DNA of 64,000 nucleotides from Rhodococcus opacus (GCF_012396235.1 NZ_JAAXPA010000005.1:124001-188000), one strand, 5' to 3'. Shown: positions 52,015-61,399, counted from the first letter of the stretch. A program made the numbers and translations. The notes: generated from the sequence alone by a model not told the origin.

Positions 52015-53244
52015 ATGACTTCCTTCGATTCGCTCTGGGCGAGCATCCTCGATGTGGGACAGCACAAGTCGACCAGGGGATACCGAAGATTTGCGTGGAA
52101 CGACGCCGACATGACGCTGCGCGAATGGTTCTCGGACTGTGGGCAGGCTCGTGGCATGAGCGTCGAGGAGGACCGCAACGGCAATCTGTGGGCGTGGTGG
52201 ATGCCCGAGGGCTGGGACGGTGACCCTCGCGACGCGTTCGTCACCGGATCGCACCTCGACTCGGTGCCCGACGGCGGCGCCTACGACGGACCGCTGGGGG
52301 TGGTGTCCGCGTTCGCCGCGATCGACCTCGTTCGCGAGCGGGGGATCACGCCGACGCGTCCGGTGGCGGTCACTGCGTTCTCCGACGAGGAGGGCGCACG
52401 GTTCGGTGTCGCGTGCGTCGGCTCGCAACTGTCCACCGGGGCACTGGCACCCGAACGCGCCCTGGCGCTGCGGGACAACGACGGCATCAGCCTCGGCGAA
52501 GCACTGGTCGGCGCCGGCCGCGACCCGCACCATCTCGGCGAGGACCCCGACCTGGTCGACCGCGTCGGCGTGTATGTCGAGTTGCACGTCGAGCAGGGAC
52601 GCGCCCTCGACCTGGTCGACAGCCCCATCGCCGTGGCCTCGTCGATCTGGCCGCACGGCCGGTGGCAGTTCGTGTTCTCGGGGGAAGCCAACCACGCCGG
52701 CGCCACCCGACTCGTCGACCGCCGCGACCCGATGCTCGCGTTCGCGTCCTCGGTTCACACGGCCCGGACCGCCGCGACGCTGCACGAGGCGGTCGCGACG
52801 TTCGGCAAGGTGCGGGTACTTCCCAACGGTGCCAACGCCATTCCGTCGGAGGTGCGGGCGTGGCTCGACGCGCGGGCCGCCGACGAGGAGACGTTGACGA
52901 AGCTGGTGCAGCAGATCACCGCCGAGGCGCAGGCCTACGCGGCCGCCGACGGTATCGGTCTCGAGGTCGACGCCGAATCGGTCACGCCGATCGTCGAGTT
53001 CCCACACTCGACCCGGGAACGACTGCGCCGCTCACTCGCCCACCTGGGTGACATTCCCGTCCTCCCGACCGCTGCCGGGCACGACGCCGGAATCCTGTCC
53101 GCGAAGGTGCCCACCGCGATGATGTTCGTCCGCAACCCCACCGGCGTGTCCCATTCGCCCGACGAGTTCGCCGAAGCGGACGACTGCAACCGCGGCGCCG
53201 AGGCGCTGGCGGACGTGATGGCGGACTGGGTCACCGCCATGTGA
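52015..53244 (+). CDS. M20-type amidohydrolase (allantoate/N-carbamoyl-amino-acid hydrolase family)
   Basis: 409 aa. Metal ligands in GSHLDSVPDGGAYDGPLGV and FSDEEGARFG, then ELHVEQGRALD, and the terminal His in TGVSHSPDEF. The dimerisation/lid domain is at about residues 205-320 with FSGEANHAGATRL. It would release ammonia or an amino acid from ureido or formimidoyl compounds; in actinobacteria such enzymes also occur in hut clusters, in line with hutD at 41997. ATG 52015 after GAGG. Follows repeat B1; its stop TGA is inside repeat A2. Confidence 0.85.
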   Translation: MTSFDSLWASILDVGQHKSTRGYRRFAWNDADMTLREWFSDCGQARGMSVEEDRNGNLWAWWMPEGWDGDPRDAFVTGSHLDSVPDGGAYDGPLGVVSAFAAIDLVRERGITPTRPVAVTAFSDEEGARFGVACVGSQLSTGALAPERALALRDNDGISLGEALVGAGRDPHHLGEDPDLVDRVGVYVELHVEQGRALDLVDSPIAVASSIWPHGRWQFVFSGEANHAGATRLVDRRDPMLAFASSVHTARTAATLHEAVATFGKVRVLPNGANAIPSEVRAWLDARAADEETLTKLVQQITAEAQAYAAADGIGLEVDAESVTPIVEFPHSTRERLRRSLAHLGDIPVLPTAAGHDAGILSAKVPTAMMFVRNPTGVSHSPDEFAEADDCNRGAEALADVMADWVTAM

Positions 53245-53280
53245 GTGGCAAAGCGTGTCGGGGCACACTTTGCCACTCAC
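53241..53280. repeat. intergenic hairpin repeat, family A copy 2
   Basis: 13-bp stem GTGAGTGGCAAAG (53241-53253) with 53268-53280 and an inner GTGT/ACAC helix around CGGGGC. Relative to copy 1 the inner helix changed from GTGC/GCAC to GTGT/ACAC, a compensatory pair that keeps the fold. Again placed exactly between two convergent stop codons. Confidence 0.85.
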
Positions 53281-53281
53281 G

Positions 53282-53875
53282 TCAGGAGGTGGGCCGCCAT
53301 TCCTCCAGTTGCTCGACAGCGGTGTTCGCGACCGCGACGGCTTCGTCCCGGTTGACCCGCGACAGCAGGAGCGCGCTGACGGACAGTGATGTCAGGAGCC
53401 GGGTCCGGTGTGCCAGGGTGGCCGTCGACGCGTCCGGGTCGTGGGCCCGGAGAGCGTGGGCGAGCGCTCCGGACAGTTCGCGCTGGTATGCGTCGACGAC
53501 GGACCGTTGCGTGTCGTCGTGTGCGGCGAAACCTGCGGCACTGTTGAGCAGCAGGCAGCCGCGTCCGGGGGTTTCGTCGGGGAGGGACGCGAGGGCGCCG
53601 GCGAGGCTGCGGTAGTAGCGCTCGGCGGCGTCGGGGCGGGTCGGCTCGTCGGTCAGGATGCGGAGGCGCGGGCGAACCACCCGGTCCAGGTAGTCGTGCA
53701 CGGCGGCGTCGAAGAGTCCGCGTTTGCTGGTGAACGCGTTGTACAGGCTCGACCGATTCAGTCCGGTGACGCGCTCGAGGTCGGGTATCGACGTGGCTTC
53801 GAAGCCCTTGTCCCAGAACAGGTCGCGGGCGCGGCCGACCACTTCGGCCGTGTCGAAATCCTGCGTGCGCGGCAT
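53282..53875 (-). CDS. TetR-family regulator
   Basis: 197 aa. HTH TSIPDLERVTGLNRSSLYNAFTSKRG near the N-terminus; C-terminal TetR_C domain with RGCLLLNSAAGFAAHDD, a feature of the NemR/YcdC-like subgroup. ATG 53875 is chosen: GAGG lies about 6 nt upstream. Divergent from the DUF1304-oxidoreductase pair, with a perfect operator (53903-53930) between them. Confidence 0.88.
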   Translation of the reverse strand: MPRTQDFDTAEVVGRARDLFWDKGFEATSIPDLERVTGLNRSSLYNAFTSKRGLFDAAVHDYLDRVVRPRLRILTDEPTRPDAAERYYRSLAGALASLPDETPGRGCLLLNSAAGFAAHDDTQRSVVDAYQRELSGALAHALRAHDPDASTATLAHRTRLLTSLSVSALLLSRVNRDEAVAVANTAVEQLEEWRPTS

Positions 53876-53902
53876 GACGATCCTCACTCCTGGTTGTGAA
53901 AC

Positions 53903-53930
53903 GACCATTTCAGTATATATTGAAATGGTC
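53903..53930. promoter_or_regulatory. TetR operator between TetR and DUF1304 genes
   Basis: GACCATTTCA (53903-53912) and TGAAATGGTC (53921-53930) are perfect 10-bp inverted arms around GTATATAT, whose TATAT core probably doubles as a -10. It lies 28 nt upstream of the TetR start and 26 nt upstream of DUF1304, so it should control both. Confidence 0.75.
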
Positions 53931-53955
53931 AGTTCAGAACGAGGAGGAGTTTCGT

Positions 53956-54342
53956 ATGGTCGCCGCGGGTCTTGTTCTTGCCGCGCTCGCCAGTGCGCTG
54001 CACGTGTACATCTTCGTGCTCGAGTCCGTCCTCTGGACCGCTCCGCGCACCCGCGCGACGTTCGGGACCACTGCCGAAGAAGCCGCGGCCACCAAGGAGC
54101 TTGCCTTCAACCAGGGCTTTTACAACCTCTTCTTGGCGATCGTGACGGCAGTCGGCATCGTCGCCGTGATCATCGGCGCGACCGCCGTCGGTGCGGCTCT
54201 CGTCTTCGCCGGCGCGGGCTCCATGCTCCTCGCGGCCCTCGTGCTCCTGCTGTCGTCGCCCGACAAGGCTCGCGCGGCGATCACGCAGGGAACACTTCCG
54301 CTGCTCGCGGTACTCCTCTTCGCGCTCGGACTGGCGCTGTGA
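53956..54342 (+). CDS. DUF1304 family membrane protein
   Basis: 128 aa with four membrane segments. Conserved motif ALHVYIFVLESVLWTAPRTR at about residues 15-35, and NQGFYNLFLA. DUF1304 proteins are small, of unknown function, and often lie next to TetR regulators and flavin/quinone or MDR oxidoreductases, as here. ATG 53956 follows GAGGAGGAG. 26 nt to the next gene. Confidence 0.85.
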   Translation: MVAAGLVLAALASALHVYIFVLESVLWTAPRTRATFGTTAEEAAATKELAFNQGFYNLFLAIVTAVGIVAVIIGATAVGAALVFAGAGSMLLAALVLLLSSPDKARAAITQGTLPLLAVLLFALGLAL

Positions 54343-54368
54343 CCTCAGAAGTATCGAAAGGAACACCC

Positions 54369-55376
54369 ATGACGACGAGCACCCAGATTCAGCTGATCAA
54401 CCGGCCGGTGGGCTGGCCCACCCAGGACGACTTCCGCACCGCGACCGTCGAGCTGCCCGACCTCGGGCCCGACCAGGTGCGCGTGGCCAACGAGTTCGTC
54501 TCGGTCGACCCGTACATGCGCGGCCGGATGAACGACGTGAAGTCGTACATCCCGCCGTTCGCGCTGGGCGAGACGATGACCGGCGGAGCTGTCGGTCGCG
54601 TCATCGAATCCACCGCCGCCACGCATCCGGTCGGCTCGGTGGTGGTTCACGACCTCGGGTGGCGGGACGTCGCGCAGGGTGACGCCTCGGCGTTCCGCGT
54701 CGTCGAAGAGATTCCGGGAGTGCCGATCTCGGCCTATTTGGGGATTCTCGGACTGACCGGGCTCACGGCCTACGTCGGACTCGTCCACATCGCCCACCTG
54801 AAGCCCGGCGACTCCGTGTTCATCTCCGGCGCCGCGGGTGCGGTGGGGACCGCCGCCGGGCAGATCGCACGACTCGAGGGCGCGTCGCGCGTCATCGGAT
54901 CCGCCGGGTCCGCCGAAAAGGTCGCCCTGCTGACCGACCGCTACGGATACGACGCCGCATTCGACTACAAGCAGGCACCGGTGCGCGAGCAGCTTCGCGG
55001 ACTCGCCGGTGACGGCATCGACGTCTACTTCGACAACGTCGGCGGCGACCACCTCGAGGCCGCGCTCGACGTCATGCGGAACGGCGGACGCGCCGCCCTC
55101 TGCGGTGCCATCTCCGCGTACAACGCCACCGAGCGCACGCCGGGCCCCGACAACATGGTGAACATCATCAGCCGCGGGCTCACCCTCGAGGGCTTCACCC
55201 TCGGCAACTACACGCACGTCTTCCCCGAGTTCGCCGCCAAGATGGGACCGTGGCTCGCGTCCGGCGACGTGGTCCACGACGAGACCGTCGTCGACGGCAT
55301 CGAGAACTCGGTCGACGCGTTCCTGCAGCTCATGCACGGCGGAAATGTCGGGAAGATGCTGGTGAAGGTGGCGTAG
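54369..55376 (+). CDS. NADP-dependent oxidoreductase (CurA/leukotriene B4 dehydrogenase-like MDR)
   Basis: 335-aa zinc-free MDR reductase of alpha,beta-unsaturated carbonyls. N-terminal RPVGWPTQDDF and SVDPYMRGRM, cofactor motif ISGAAGAVGTAAGQIARLEG, then YFDNVGGDHLEAALD. Co-transcribed with DUF1304 under the TetR operator, suggesting an electrophile-detoxification pair. The stop is 4 nt before repeat B2. Confidence 0.88.
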   Translation: MTTSTQIQLINRPVGWPTQDDFRTATVELPDLGPDQVRVANEFVSVDPYMRGRMNDVKSYIPPFALGETMTGGAVGRVIESTAATHPVGSVVVHDLGWRDVAQGDASAFRVVEEIPGVPISAYLGILGLTGLTAYVGLVHIAHLKPGDSVFISGAAGAVGTAAGQIARLEGASRVIGSAGSAEKVALLTDRYGYDAAFDYKQAPVREQLRGLAGDGIDVYFDNVGGDHLEAALDVMRNGGRAALCGAISAYNATERTPGPDNMVNIISRGLTLEGFTLGNYTHVFPEFAAKMGPWLASGDVVHDETVVDGIENSVDAFLQLMHGGNVGKMLVKVA

Positions 55377-55379
55377 CCA

Positions 55380-55425
55380 CCCGTGCGCCTTTTTGGTAGC
55401 TGGAGCAACCGGAAAGGCGCACAGG
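55380..55425. repeat. intergenic hairpin repeat, family B copy 2
   Basis: Same core as copy 1: CCCGTGCGCCTTT (55380-55392) pairs with 55413-55425 with one mismatch. The loop TTGGTAGCTGGAGCAACC is conserved apart from the next base (G for A). It lies between the convergent MDR and xylulokinase genes. Confidence 0.85.
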
Positions 55426-55429
55426 CGCG

Positions 55430-56812
55430 TCAGCGCCTCACGAAGGAATACCGTTCGCGCACTTCGGGTGCCGGGTCGGCCTCGTAACGCTGGGTGGACG
55501 TCTGATCCCACTGGGGTGGTTCCGGGGTCCCGGCCAGCGTCCAGGCCGCCTGCCTGCAGGCGCCGATCGCGACGTACTCCGCCGGTTGCGGCACCAGGAC
55601 CGGCGCCCCGAAGATCGCGGGCGCGAGTTCGCACAGTGCCTGTGAGCGGGCGCCGCCCCCGACGAGGAGGATGCGACGCACCGTGACACCCTGGGCGATC
55701 AGGTGGTCGATGCCGTCCGCCAGGCCGCACAGCAGCCCCTCGACTGCCGCGCGAGCGAGGTGAGCGGGGGTCGAATTGGCCAGCCGCAGTCCGTGGACGG
55801 AGCCGGTGGCGTTCGGACGGTTGGGGGTGCGCTCACCCTCGAAATACGGCACCATCACCAGCCCGCCACTGCCGGACGGCGCCGACAGCGCCAGCCGCGA
55901 CAGTTCCTCGTGATCGACGCCCAGCAGCGAGGCGGTCGCGTCGAGCACCCGGGCGGCGTTCAGCGTGCACACGAGGGGCAGTTGACGTCCGGTGGCGTCG
56001 GCGAAGCCGGCGACGAATCCACCCGGATCGTTCGCCGGTGTCACGGACACCGCGGATACGACACCCGACGTTCCCACCGAGACGACGACGTCGCCTTCCT
56101 GGGCGTCGAGGGCGAGTGCGGCGGCGGCGTTGTCGCCGGTGCCGGGACCGACGGCGGCGCCCCATCGGGTTTCCCCGATCCGCTCGGCCGGGCGGGCCAC
56201 GCGCGGCACGGCGGCGGTGCGTCCGCGCAGTGCCAGCGACAGCAGGTCGGGGCGGTAGGAATCCGTTGCCGCGGAGAAGTATCCGGTTCCGCTGGCGTCA
56301 CCGCGGTCGGTGGCCAGGGTGCCGAGATCGGACCTGCCGGTGAGCTGCCAGCCGAGCCAGTCGTGCGGCAGGCACACCGTGGACGTCCGGTCGGCGTTCG
56401 CCGGTTCGGAATCGGCGAGCCAGCGCAGCTTGCTGACGGTGATCGCGGCGAGGGGCACCACCCCCACCGCGTCCGCCCACGCGTCCGGACCACCGAGATC
56501 GTCCACCAGCTGTGCGGCGGCGTCGGCGGAGCGAGTGTCGTTCCACAGCAACGCCGGACGCACGACCGTTCCGGCGTCGTCGAGGCACACCATGCCGTGC
56601 TGTTGCGCACCGACCGACACCGCGGCGACGTCGTCCAGTCCGCCGGCGGCGGCGATGGCGTTGTCGAGAGCCGCAGCCCACGCCTGCGGGTCGACCTCGG
56701 TGCCGTCCGGATGCGGCGCCCTGCCCTCGCGGACGAACTCACCGGTGTCGGCGTCGCAGACGATCACCTTGCACGACTGGGTGGACGAATCGATGCCCGC
56801 GACGAGGGTCAT
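55430..56812 (-). CDS. xylB: xylulokinase
   Basis: 460-aa FGGY-family kinase phosphorylating D-xylulose. N-terminal [20 protein letters not shown]/substrate motifs [14 protein letters not shown] and [13 protein letters not shown]-terminal [16 protein letters not shown] 56812 overlaps the PfkB gene by 4 bp. Last gene of the leftward polyol operon. With the mannitol-type dehydrogenase it suits D-arabitol or xylitol use via xylulose. Confidence 0.9.
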   Translation of the reverse strand: MTLVAGIDSSTQSCKVIVCDADTGEFVREGRAPHPDGTEVDPQAWAAALDNAIAAAGGLDDVAAVSVGAQQHGMVCLDDAGTVVRPALLWNDTRSADAAAQLVDDLGGPDAWADAVGVVPLAAITVSKLRWLADSEPANADRTSTVCLPHDWLGWQLTGRSDLGTLATDRGDASGTGYFSAATDSYRPDLLSLALRGRTAAVPRVARPAERIGETRWGAAVGPGTGDNAAAALALDAQEGDVVVSVGTSGVVSAVSVTPANDPGGFVAGFADATGRQLPLVCTLNAARVLDATASLLGVDHEELSRLALSAPSGSGGLVMVPYFEGERTPNRPNATGSVHGLRLANSTPAHLARAAVEGLLCGLADGIDHLIAQGVTVRRILLVGGGARSQALCELAPAIFGAPVLVPQPAEYVAIGACRQAAWTLAGTPEPPQWDQTSTQRYEADPAPEVRERYSFVRR

Positions 56813-57732
56813 TGCCGGACACCTGCCGCGCGGTCCAGTGTCTCGCGGGTGGGCAGGTCCGCCCCGGCACACGCGACCGTGAGACCCGACATCAGCACGG
56901 CATTGTCCAGCACGTTCCGCACTTCCTCCGAGGCGATCGCGTGGAGTGCGTTGCGGCTCTCCGCGCCGAGGAAGCCGTGCGACCAGAACCCGTCGAGGAG
57001 TCCGGCCATGAACGCGTCGCCCGCGCCGACCGTGTCGACCACCTCGACGTCGCGGGCCGCGACCTCGACGAGTCCGGCCGCGCAGACCGCGAATGCGCCC
57101 TCGGCGCCCTTCGTCACCGCGACCATCGCCGGTCCGCGGGAAAGCCATTCGCGGGCGATGTCGACGGGATCCCGTTCGGGGTCGTACCAGCGGAGGTCCT
57201 CGTCGCTGACCTTGACGATGTCCGAGATCGACACGAGGTGCTCGATCCGCTGCCGGGCACGTGCCTTGTCGGTGATCAACACCGGTCGCACGTTGGGGTC
57301 GTAGCTGATGGTCGCGGACGAGCGGCGGCGGTGGAGCATGTCTGCGACGACGTCGCAGCCAGGCTCCATCACGGCGGCAATGGAACCGGTGTGAACGAGC
57401 GACGGGGTAGATGACCCGCTGGGGGAGGGAAGGTCCCACTCGATGTCGAACTCGTAGGTGGCGGATCCGGCGGAATCGAGGGTGGCGTGGGCCGTCGCCG
57501 TTCGCTGCGCGGTGACACTGCCGGGCGCGAGGCTCACCCCCGACTGCTCGAGGTGCCGAACGATCGCACCGCCCCTCGTGTCGTCACCGATCCGGGTGAC
57601 GAATTCGACCGGACGGCCCAGCCGGCCGAGACCGACCGCGACGTTGAGCGGGCTACCGCCGACGTACTCGGTGGTGGTGCCGTCGCTCGCCGTGACGATG
57701 TCGATGAGGGCTTCACCGATGACCAGACTCAT
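56809..57732 (-). CDS. PfkB-family carbohydrate kinase (fructokinase-like)
   Basis: 307 aa. Substrate motif [15 protein letters not shown] near residue 25 and the terminal anion-hole [16 protein letters not shown] with the catalytic Asp. ATP-site region [13 protein letters not shown]. Overlaps both neighbours by 4 bp (ATGA). Probably phosphorylates the fructose made from mannitol or sorbitol by the two dehydrogenases of the operon. Confidence 0.88.
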   Translation of the reverse strand: MSLVIGEALIDIVTASDGTTTEYVGGSPLNVAVGLGRLGRPVEFVTRIGDDTRGGAIVRHLEQSGVSLAPGSVTAQRTATAHATLDSAGSATYEFDIEWDLPSPSGSSTPSLVHTGSIAAVMEPGCDVVADMLHRRRSSATISYDPNVRPVLITDKARARQRIEHLVSISDIVKVSDEDLRWYDPERDPVDIAREWLSRGPAMVAVTKGAEGAFAVCAAGLVEVAARDVEVVDTVGAGDAFMAGLLDGFWSHGFLGAESRNALHAIASEEVRNVLDNAVLMSGLTVACAGADLPTRETLDRAAGVRQ

Positions 57733-59210
57733 GACTGCACCTTCTCACGCAGAGCCTCGAGCGTCTTCCGTGCACCGACGCTGTACAGCGAGTCCAGCGC
57801 CCAGAGATACGCGGTGACGAAGCGCGGATTCTCGGCCAGGTCACCGAAGACCGACTGGTTCTCGATGAAGGCCGTGCGATTCTCGTGCTGGCTGCGCGCG
57901 ATCGGCACGAGGGAGTCCTTCAACTGGTCGACGACGTCGATGGGTTCGCCGTTCTCGTCGACTCCCTCGGCATACCGGGCCCAGCTCGCCACGATCGCGG
58001 CGGACAGTCGAACGGGGCGGTCGGCGACCAGGTTCTCGCGGATGACCGGCAGCAGCCACTTCGGGATGCGGTCGGAGGACTCGGCGCACAGGCGGGCGAC
58101 GGTGTCGCGGATCTCGGGATTGGAGAAGCGCTCGATGAGCGTGCGTTTGTAGTCGTCCAGGTCGACTCCGGGCACCGGCGCCAGGGTGGGCGTGGCCTCC
58201 TCGTCCATGTACGCGAGCAGGAAGTCGGCGAAGAGCGGATCCTGCGCGACCTCGTGCACGAGCCGGTATCCCGACAGGTATCCGAAGTAGCAGAGGCCCT
58301 GGTGGCTCGCGTTGAGCAGGCGCAGCTTCATCAGTTCGTAGGGTTCGACGTCGTCGACCACCTGGACGCCGACGTCCTCGAATGCCGGGCGACCGAGCGG
58401 GAAGGCGTCCTCGAGCACCCACGACGTGAACGGTTCGGCGGCGACGGGCCACCGGTCGTCGATGCCGAACCGCGACGACAGCGCCTCGGTCACCTCGGGG
58501 GTGGTGACGGGCGTGATGCGGTCGACCATCGAGTTGGGGAAGGACGTCTCCTCGCGCATCCACGCCGCCAGTTCGGGATCCTTCAACTCTGCGTAGGCCA
58601 GGAACATCTTGCGGGCCACGTCGCCGTTGCCCTGAATGTTGTCGCAGGACATGATGGTCGGCGACGGCAAGCCGCGCGCGCGGCGCCGGGCCAGGGCCTC
58701 GATGACGAGTCCGAACGTGGTCCGCGGGGCGGCGCCGTCGGTGAGGTCGTGCACGACGTCCGGGTTCTCGGCATCGAACTCGCCCGTGTCGTGGGTGAAG
58801 TTGTAGCCGCCCTCCGTGATCGTCAGCGAGACGATCTTCGTGGTCTCCGCGGCGATCTTCTCGATCACGGCCTCGGGATCGTCCGGAGCGAAGAGGTAGT
58901 CGACGATGGACCCGATGACGCTCACGTCCCAGGTGCCGTCCGGGTGTCGCAGCGCCAGCGTGTACAGGCCGTCCTGCGCGTCGAGGACGTCCTTCATCCG
59001 CCGGTCACCGGGAAGGACCCCGACCCCGCAGATGCCCCACTCGCGGGCCTCCCCGCGCCGCAGCAACCGGTCGACGTACATCGCCTGATGCGCGCGGTGG
59101 AATCCGCCGACACCGAAATGCACTATCCCTACGGTGATGTCGCTTCGATCGTAATTCGGCACCTGCACGGTGTCGTCGAACTGCTGCAGTGCCTGCGCGC
59201 ACAGTTGCAT
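57729..59210 (-). CDS. mannitol 2-dehydrogenase-type polyol dehydrogenase
   Basis: 493-aa long-chain polyol dehydrogenase (mannitol/D-arabinitol/fructuronate family). N-terminal VGIVHFGVGGFHRAHQAMYVD, LTITEGGY, and the catalytic region FPNSMVDRITPVT with KLRLLNASHQGLCYFGYL. Oxidises mannitol to fructose or arabitol to xylulose with NAD. Upstream of the kinase genes with ATGA overlap; ATG 59210 is 10 nt after the upstream dehydrogenase stop. Confidence 0.88.
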   Translation of the reverse strand: MQLCAQALQQFDDTVQVPNYDRSDITVGIVHFGVGGFHRAHQAMYVDRLLRRGEAREWGICGVGVLPGDRRMKDVLDAQDGLYTLALRHPDGTWDVSVIGSIVDYLFAPDDPEAVIEKIAAETTKIVSLTITEGGYNFTHDTGEFDAENPDVVHDLTDGAAPRTTFGLVIEALARRRARGLPSPTIMSCDNIQGNGDVARKMFLAYAELKDPELAAWMREETSFPNSMVDRITPVTTPEVTEALSSRFGIDDRWPVAAEPFTSWVLEDAFPLGRPAFEDVGVQVVDDVEPYELMKLRLLNASHQGLCYFGYLSGYRLVHEVAQDPLFADFLLAYMDEEATPTLAPVPGVDLDDYKRTLIERFSNPEIRDTVARLCAESSDRIPKWLLPVIRENLVADRPVRLSAAIVASWARYAEGVDENGEPIDVVDQLKDSLVPIARSQHENRTAFIENQSVFGDLAENPRFVTAYLWALDSLYSVGARKTLEALREKVQS

Positions 59211-59220
59211 CGGTCTCTCC

Positions 59221-60264
59221 TCATTCCTGGACGCGTACGACGGCCTTGAGGCTGCCCGGCGTCCGGTCTGCGTTCAGTGCTTGCTCCGCTTCGGCGAGCG
59301 GAAATCTTCCGGTGACCATCGAATCGAGGTCGACCCGTCCCGACCGCGCGAGGGCGATCGCCGTCGGCCAGGTGTTGGCGTAGCGGAATACCCCGGTCAG
59401 CAACAACTCCCGGTTCTGGATGGTCTGGACCGACAGCGTCATCTCGGGGGCGCCCATGCCCACCAGAACCACGGATCCCGCGGGCCTGACGGCCTGGATC
59501 CCGGCCAGCACCGCGCTCGGGGCGCCGGACGCGTCGACGAACGCGTCCACGTGGAGTCCCGCGACGTCCTGCTCGCGGGGGTCGAGCACCGCGGTTGCGC
59601 CGAATTTGGTTGCGACGTCGCGTCGCCGGGGATCGAGGTCCGAGACGACCACTTCGGTGGCACCGAACGCGAGGGCGGTCTGCACCATGGCGATTCCGAT
59701 CGGTCCCGCGCCCGCGATCAGAACACGGGATCCCGCCGTCACTCCGGCTTTGCGGGTGGTGGCGATGGCCACAGACAGCGGCTCGCACAGCGCGGCCGCG
59801 TCCTCGGACATCTCGTCCGGAATCGCGTGGGCGAACGCCGAGCCGATGGTCACGTATTCGGCCAGCGCCCCGTCGATCGGCGGGGTGGCATAGAACTGCA
59901 TGTGCGGGCACAGGTTGTAGAGACCGCGCCGGGATTCGTCGGTGTCCGGGTCGGGGCGCTGCGGTTCGATGGAGACACGCTGCCCGATACGCGCTGCCGG
60001 GACCCCGTCGCCGACACCTACGACGGTGCCCGACGCCTCGTGGCCCAGCACGATCGGCTGTTCGACCACGAACTCGCCGATGCGGCCCTCGCGGTAGTAG
60101 TGGGCGTCCGATCCGCAGACGCCTACCGAGGCCACGCGGACCAGGACGTCGCCGGGGGCGGGAGTGGGCACGGGGCGTTCCCGGATCTCGATCACACCCG
60201 GCTCGACGAGCACGCTGGCACGCATCGTCCTGGGGATATCCGAAGGGAGTGTTGTGTGGGTCAC
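59221..60264 (-). CDS. zinc-dependent polyol (sorbitol/xylitol) dehydrogenase
   Basis: 347-aa MDR dehydrogenase. Catalytic zinc ligands in GVCGSDAHYYREG and LGHEASG, cofactor motif IAGAGPIGIAMVQTA. The structural-zinc cysteine loop is degenerate (a short RRGLYNLCP segment), as in sorbitol dehydrogenases. GTG 60264 is taken as start with only a weak SD; a downstream ATG at MRASVLV is possible. First gene of the leftward operon, divergent from the SorC regulator. Confidence 0.85.
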   Translation of the reverse strand: MTHTTLPSDIPRTMRASVLVEPGVIEIRERPVPTPAPGDVLVRVASVGVCGSDAHYYREGRIGEFVVEQPIVLGHEASGTVVGVGDGVPAARIGQRVSIEPQRPDPDTDESRRGLYNLCPHMQFYATPPIDGALAEYVTIGSAFAHAIPDEMSEDAAALCEPLSVAIATTRKAGVTAGSRVLIAGAGPIGIAMVQTALAFGATEVVVSDLDPRRRDVATKFGATAVLDPREQDVAGLHVDAFVDASGAPSAVLAGIQAVRPAGSVVLVGMGAPEMTLSVQTIQNRELLLTGVFRYANTWPTAIALARSGRVDLDSMVTGRFPLAEAEQALNADRTPGSLKAVVRVQE

Positions 60265-60282
60265 ACTTCGATGCTAGCGTAT

Positions 60283-60315
60283 TGAGCAGATGAACGCATA
60301 GTGATCATTTGCTCA
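60283..60315. promoter_or_regulatory. SorC-type operator between polyol operon and regulator
   Basis: TGAGCAGATGA (60283-60293) and TCATTTGCTCA (60305-60315) are 11-bp inverted arms with one mismatch, 11 bp apart. TGAGCA/TGCTCA half-sites are suitable for a tetrameric SorC/DeoR-like protein, and the site lies 19 nt from the divergent dehydrogenase start. Confidence 0.6.
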
Positions 60316-60376
60316 CGGTTTCCCCGAGGCTCCGAAGACACACACGACGGACCCGGGATCATGGCGAGGAGAACCA

Positions 60377-61399
60377 GTGACGTCCCCCAATTCGACGGCC
60401 CCGACGCCGTCTCTCATCACGGCACCACCGCCGTCCACGACGGAGGATCTGCGCCTCGCGTTGCGCGCTGCAACGCTGTACTACCTCGACGGAATGACCC
60501 AGGCCGAGGTCGCCACACGACTCGGTGTCTCCCGCCCCACCGCGGGCCGGCTGGTGGCACGAGCCCGCGCCCAGGGCCTGGTACGCATCGAGGTGCAGGC
60601 TCCCGCGCATCTGCGGGATTCGCTGCGCTCGGACGAGGAGCGTGCGCTCGAGGAGAAGTACAGCCTCGTCGAGGCGGTGGTGGTCGCCGATTCCGTCGAC
60701 GCCGCCGGTTCGATCGACGACCACAACAGCTTCGCCGGGGTCGGGCGCGCCGCCGCGTCCCTGCTGGTGCGCCGGATCCGGGAAGGCGACACCCTCGGAT
60801 TCACGTGGGGGCCCGAGACGGTCGCCGTCGCGCAGGGGTTGCCGTCCGGGGCGGCCACGTGCGCGTCGGTCGTCCAGCTCGACGGCTCGGTGAGCGCGAT
60901 CAACTATCAGACCGGAACGGAGTACGTCTTGGGTAGATGCGCAGAGCAACTGCAGGCCAACACCGTTCGGCTTCCCGTTCCGCTGTACGCGGACGCATCG
61001 ACCGTGGTATCCATGCGGGGCGACTCCGTCATCTCCAAGGCCCTCGAGGCCGGCCGCACCGCGGAGATGATGATGTTCGGCACGGGCGCCGTCTCCACGT
61101 CGACCACGTTGTTCGAGGGCAGCTTCATCGACACGGACATGCTGTCGGTGCTCACCGACCTCGGCGCAGTCGGCGAAGTCGGTGGACGCTTCTACCGGCT
61201 CGACGGAACCGAGGTCGCCGGTCCACTGGACGAACGGGCCATGTCCGTTCCACTCGACGACATCCGCGCATGCGAGGGATCGATCCTCGTCACGGGTGGC
61301 GTCGCCAAACACCAAGCGGCACTGGGTGCCCTCCACGGCGGACTGGCCAAGATGCTGGTCTGCGACATCGAATGCGCGCGTTGGCTGCTCGATCAGTAG
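60377..61399 (+). CDS. SorC/DeoR-type sugar-binding transcriptional regulator
   Basis: 340 aa. N-terminal HTH YYLDGMTQAEVATRLGVSRP at about residues 35-55; C-terminal sugar-binding (SorC) domain with GDTLGFTWGPET, FGTGAVSTSTTLFEG and LVTGGVAKHQAALGAL. GTG 60377. Governs, by position, both the leftward enzymes and the rightward ABC importer; the operator at 60283-60315 is its likely site. The inducer is probably a polyol or its phosphate. Confidence 0.9.
   Translation: MTSPNSTAPTPSLITAPPPSTTEDLRLALRAATLYYLDGMTQAEVATRLGVSRPTAGRLVARARAQGLVRIEVQAPAHLRDSLRSDEERALEEKYSLVEAVVVADSVDAAGSIDDHNSFAGVGRAAASLLVRRIREGDTLGFTWGPETVAVAQGLPSGAATCASVVQLDGSVSAINYQTGTEYVLGRCAEQLQANTVRLPVPLYADASTVVSMRGDSVISKALEAGRTAEMMMFGTGAVSTSTTLFEGSFIDTDMLSVLTDLGAVGEVGGRFYRLDGTEVAGPLDERAMSVPLDDIRACEGSILVTGGVAKHQAALGALHGGLAKMLVCDIECARWLLDQ

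Noticed and set aside
55430-57439. Minus-strand 669-residue frame extending xylulokinase upstream
   Set aside because: The xylulokinase motif begins at its own ATG 56812; the upstream part is out of frame with the PfkB kinase gene that overlaps it.
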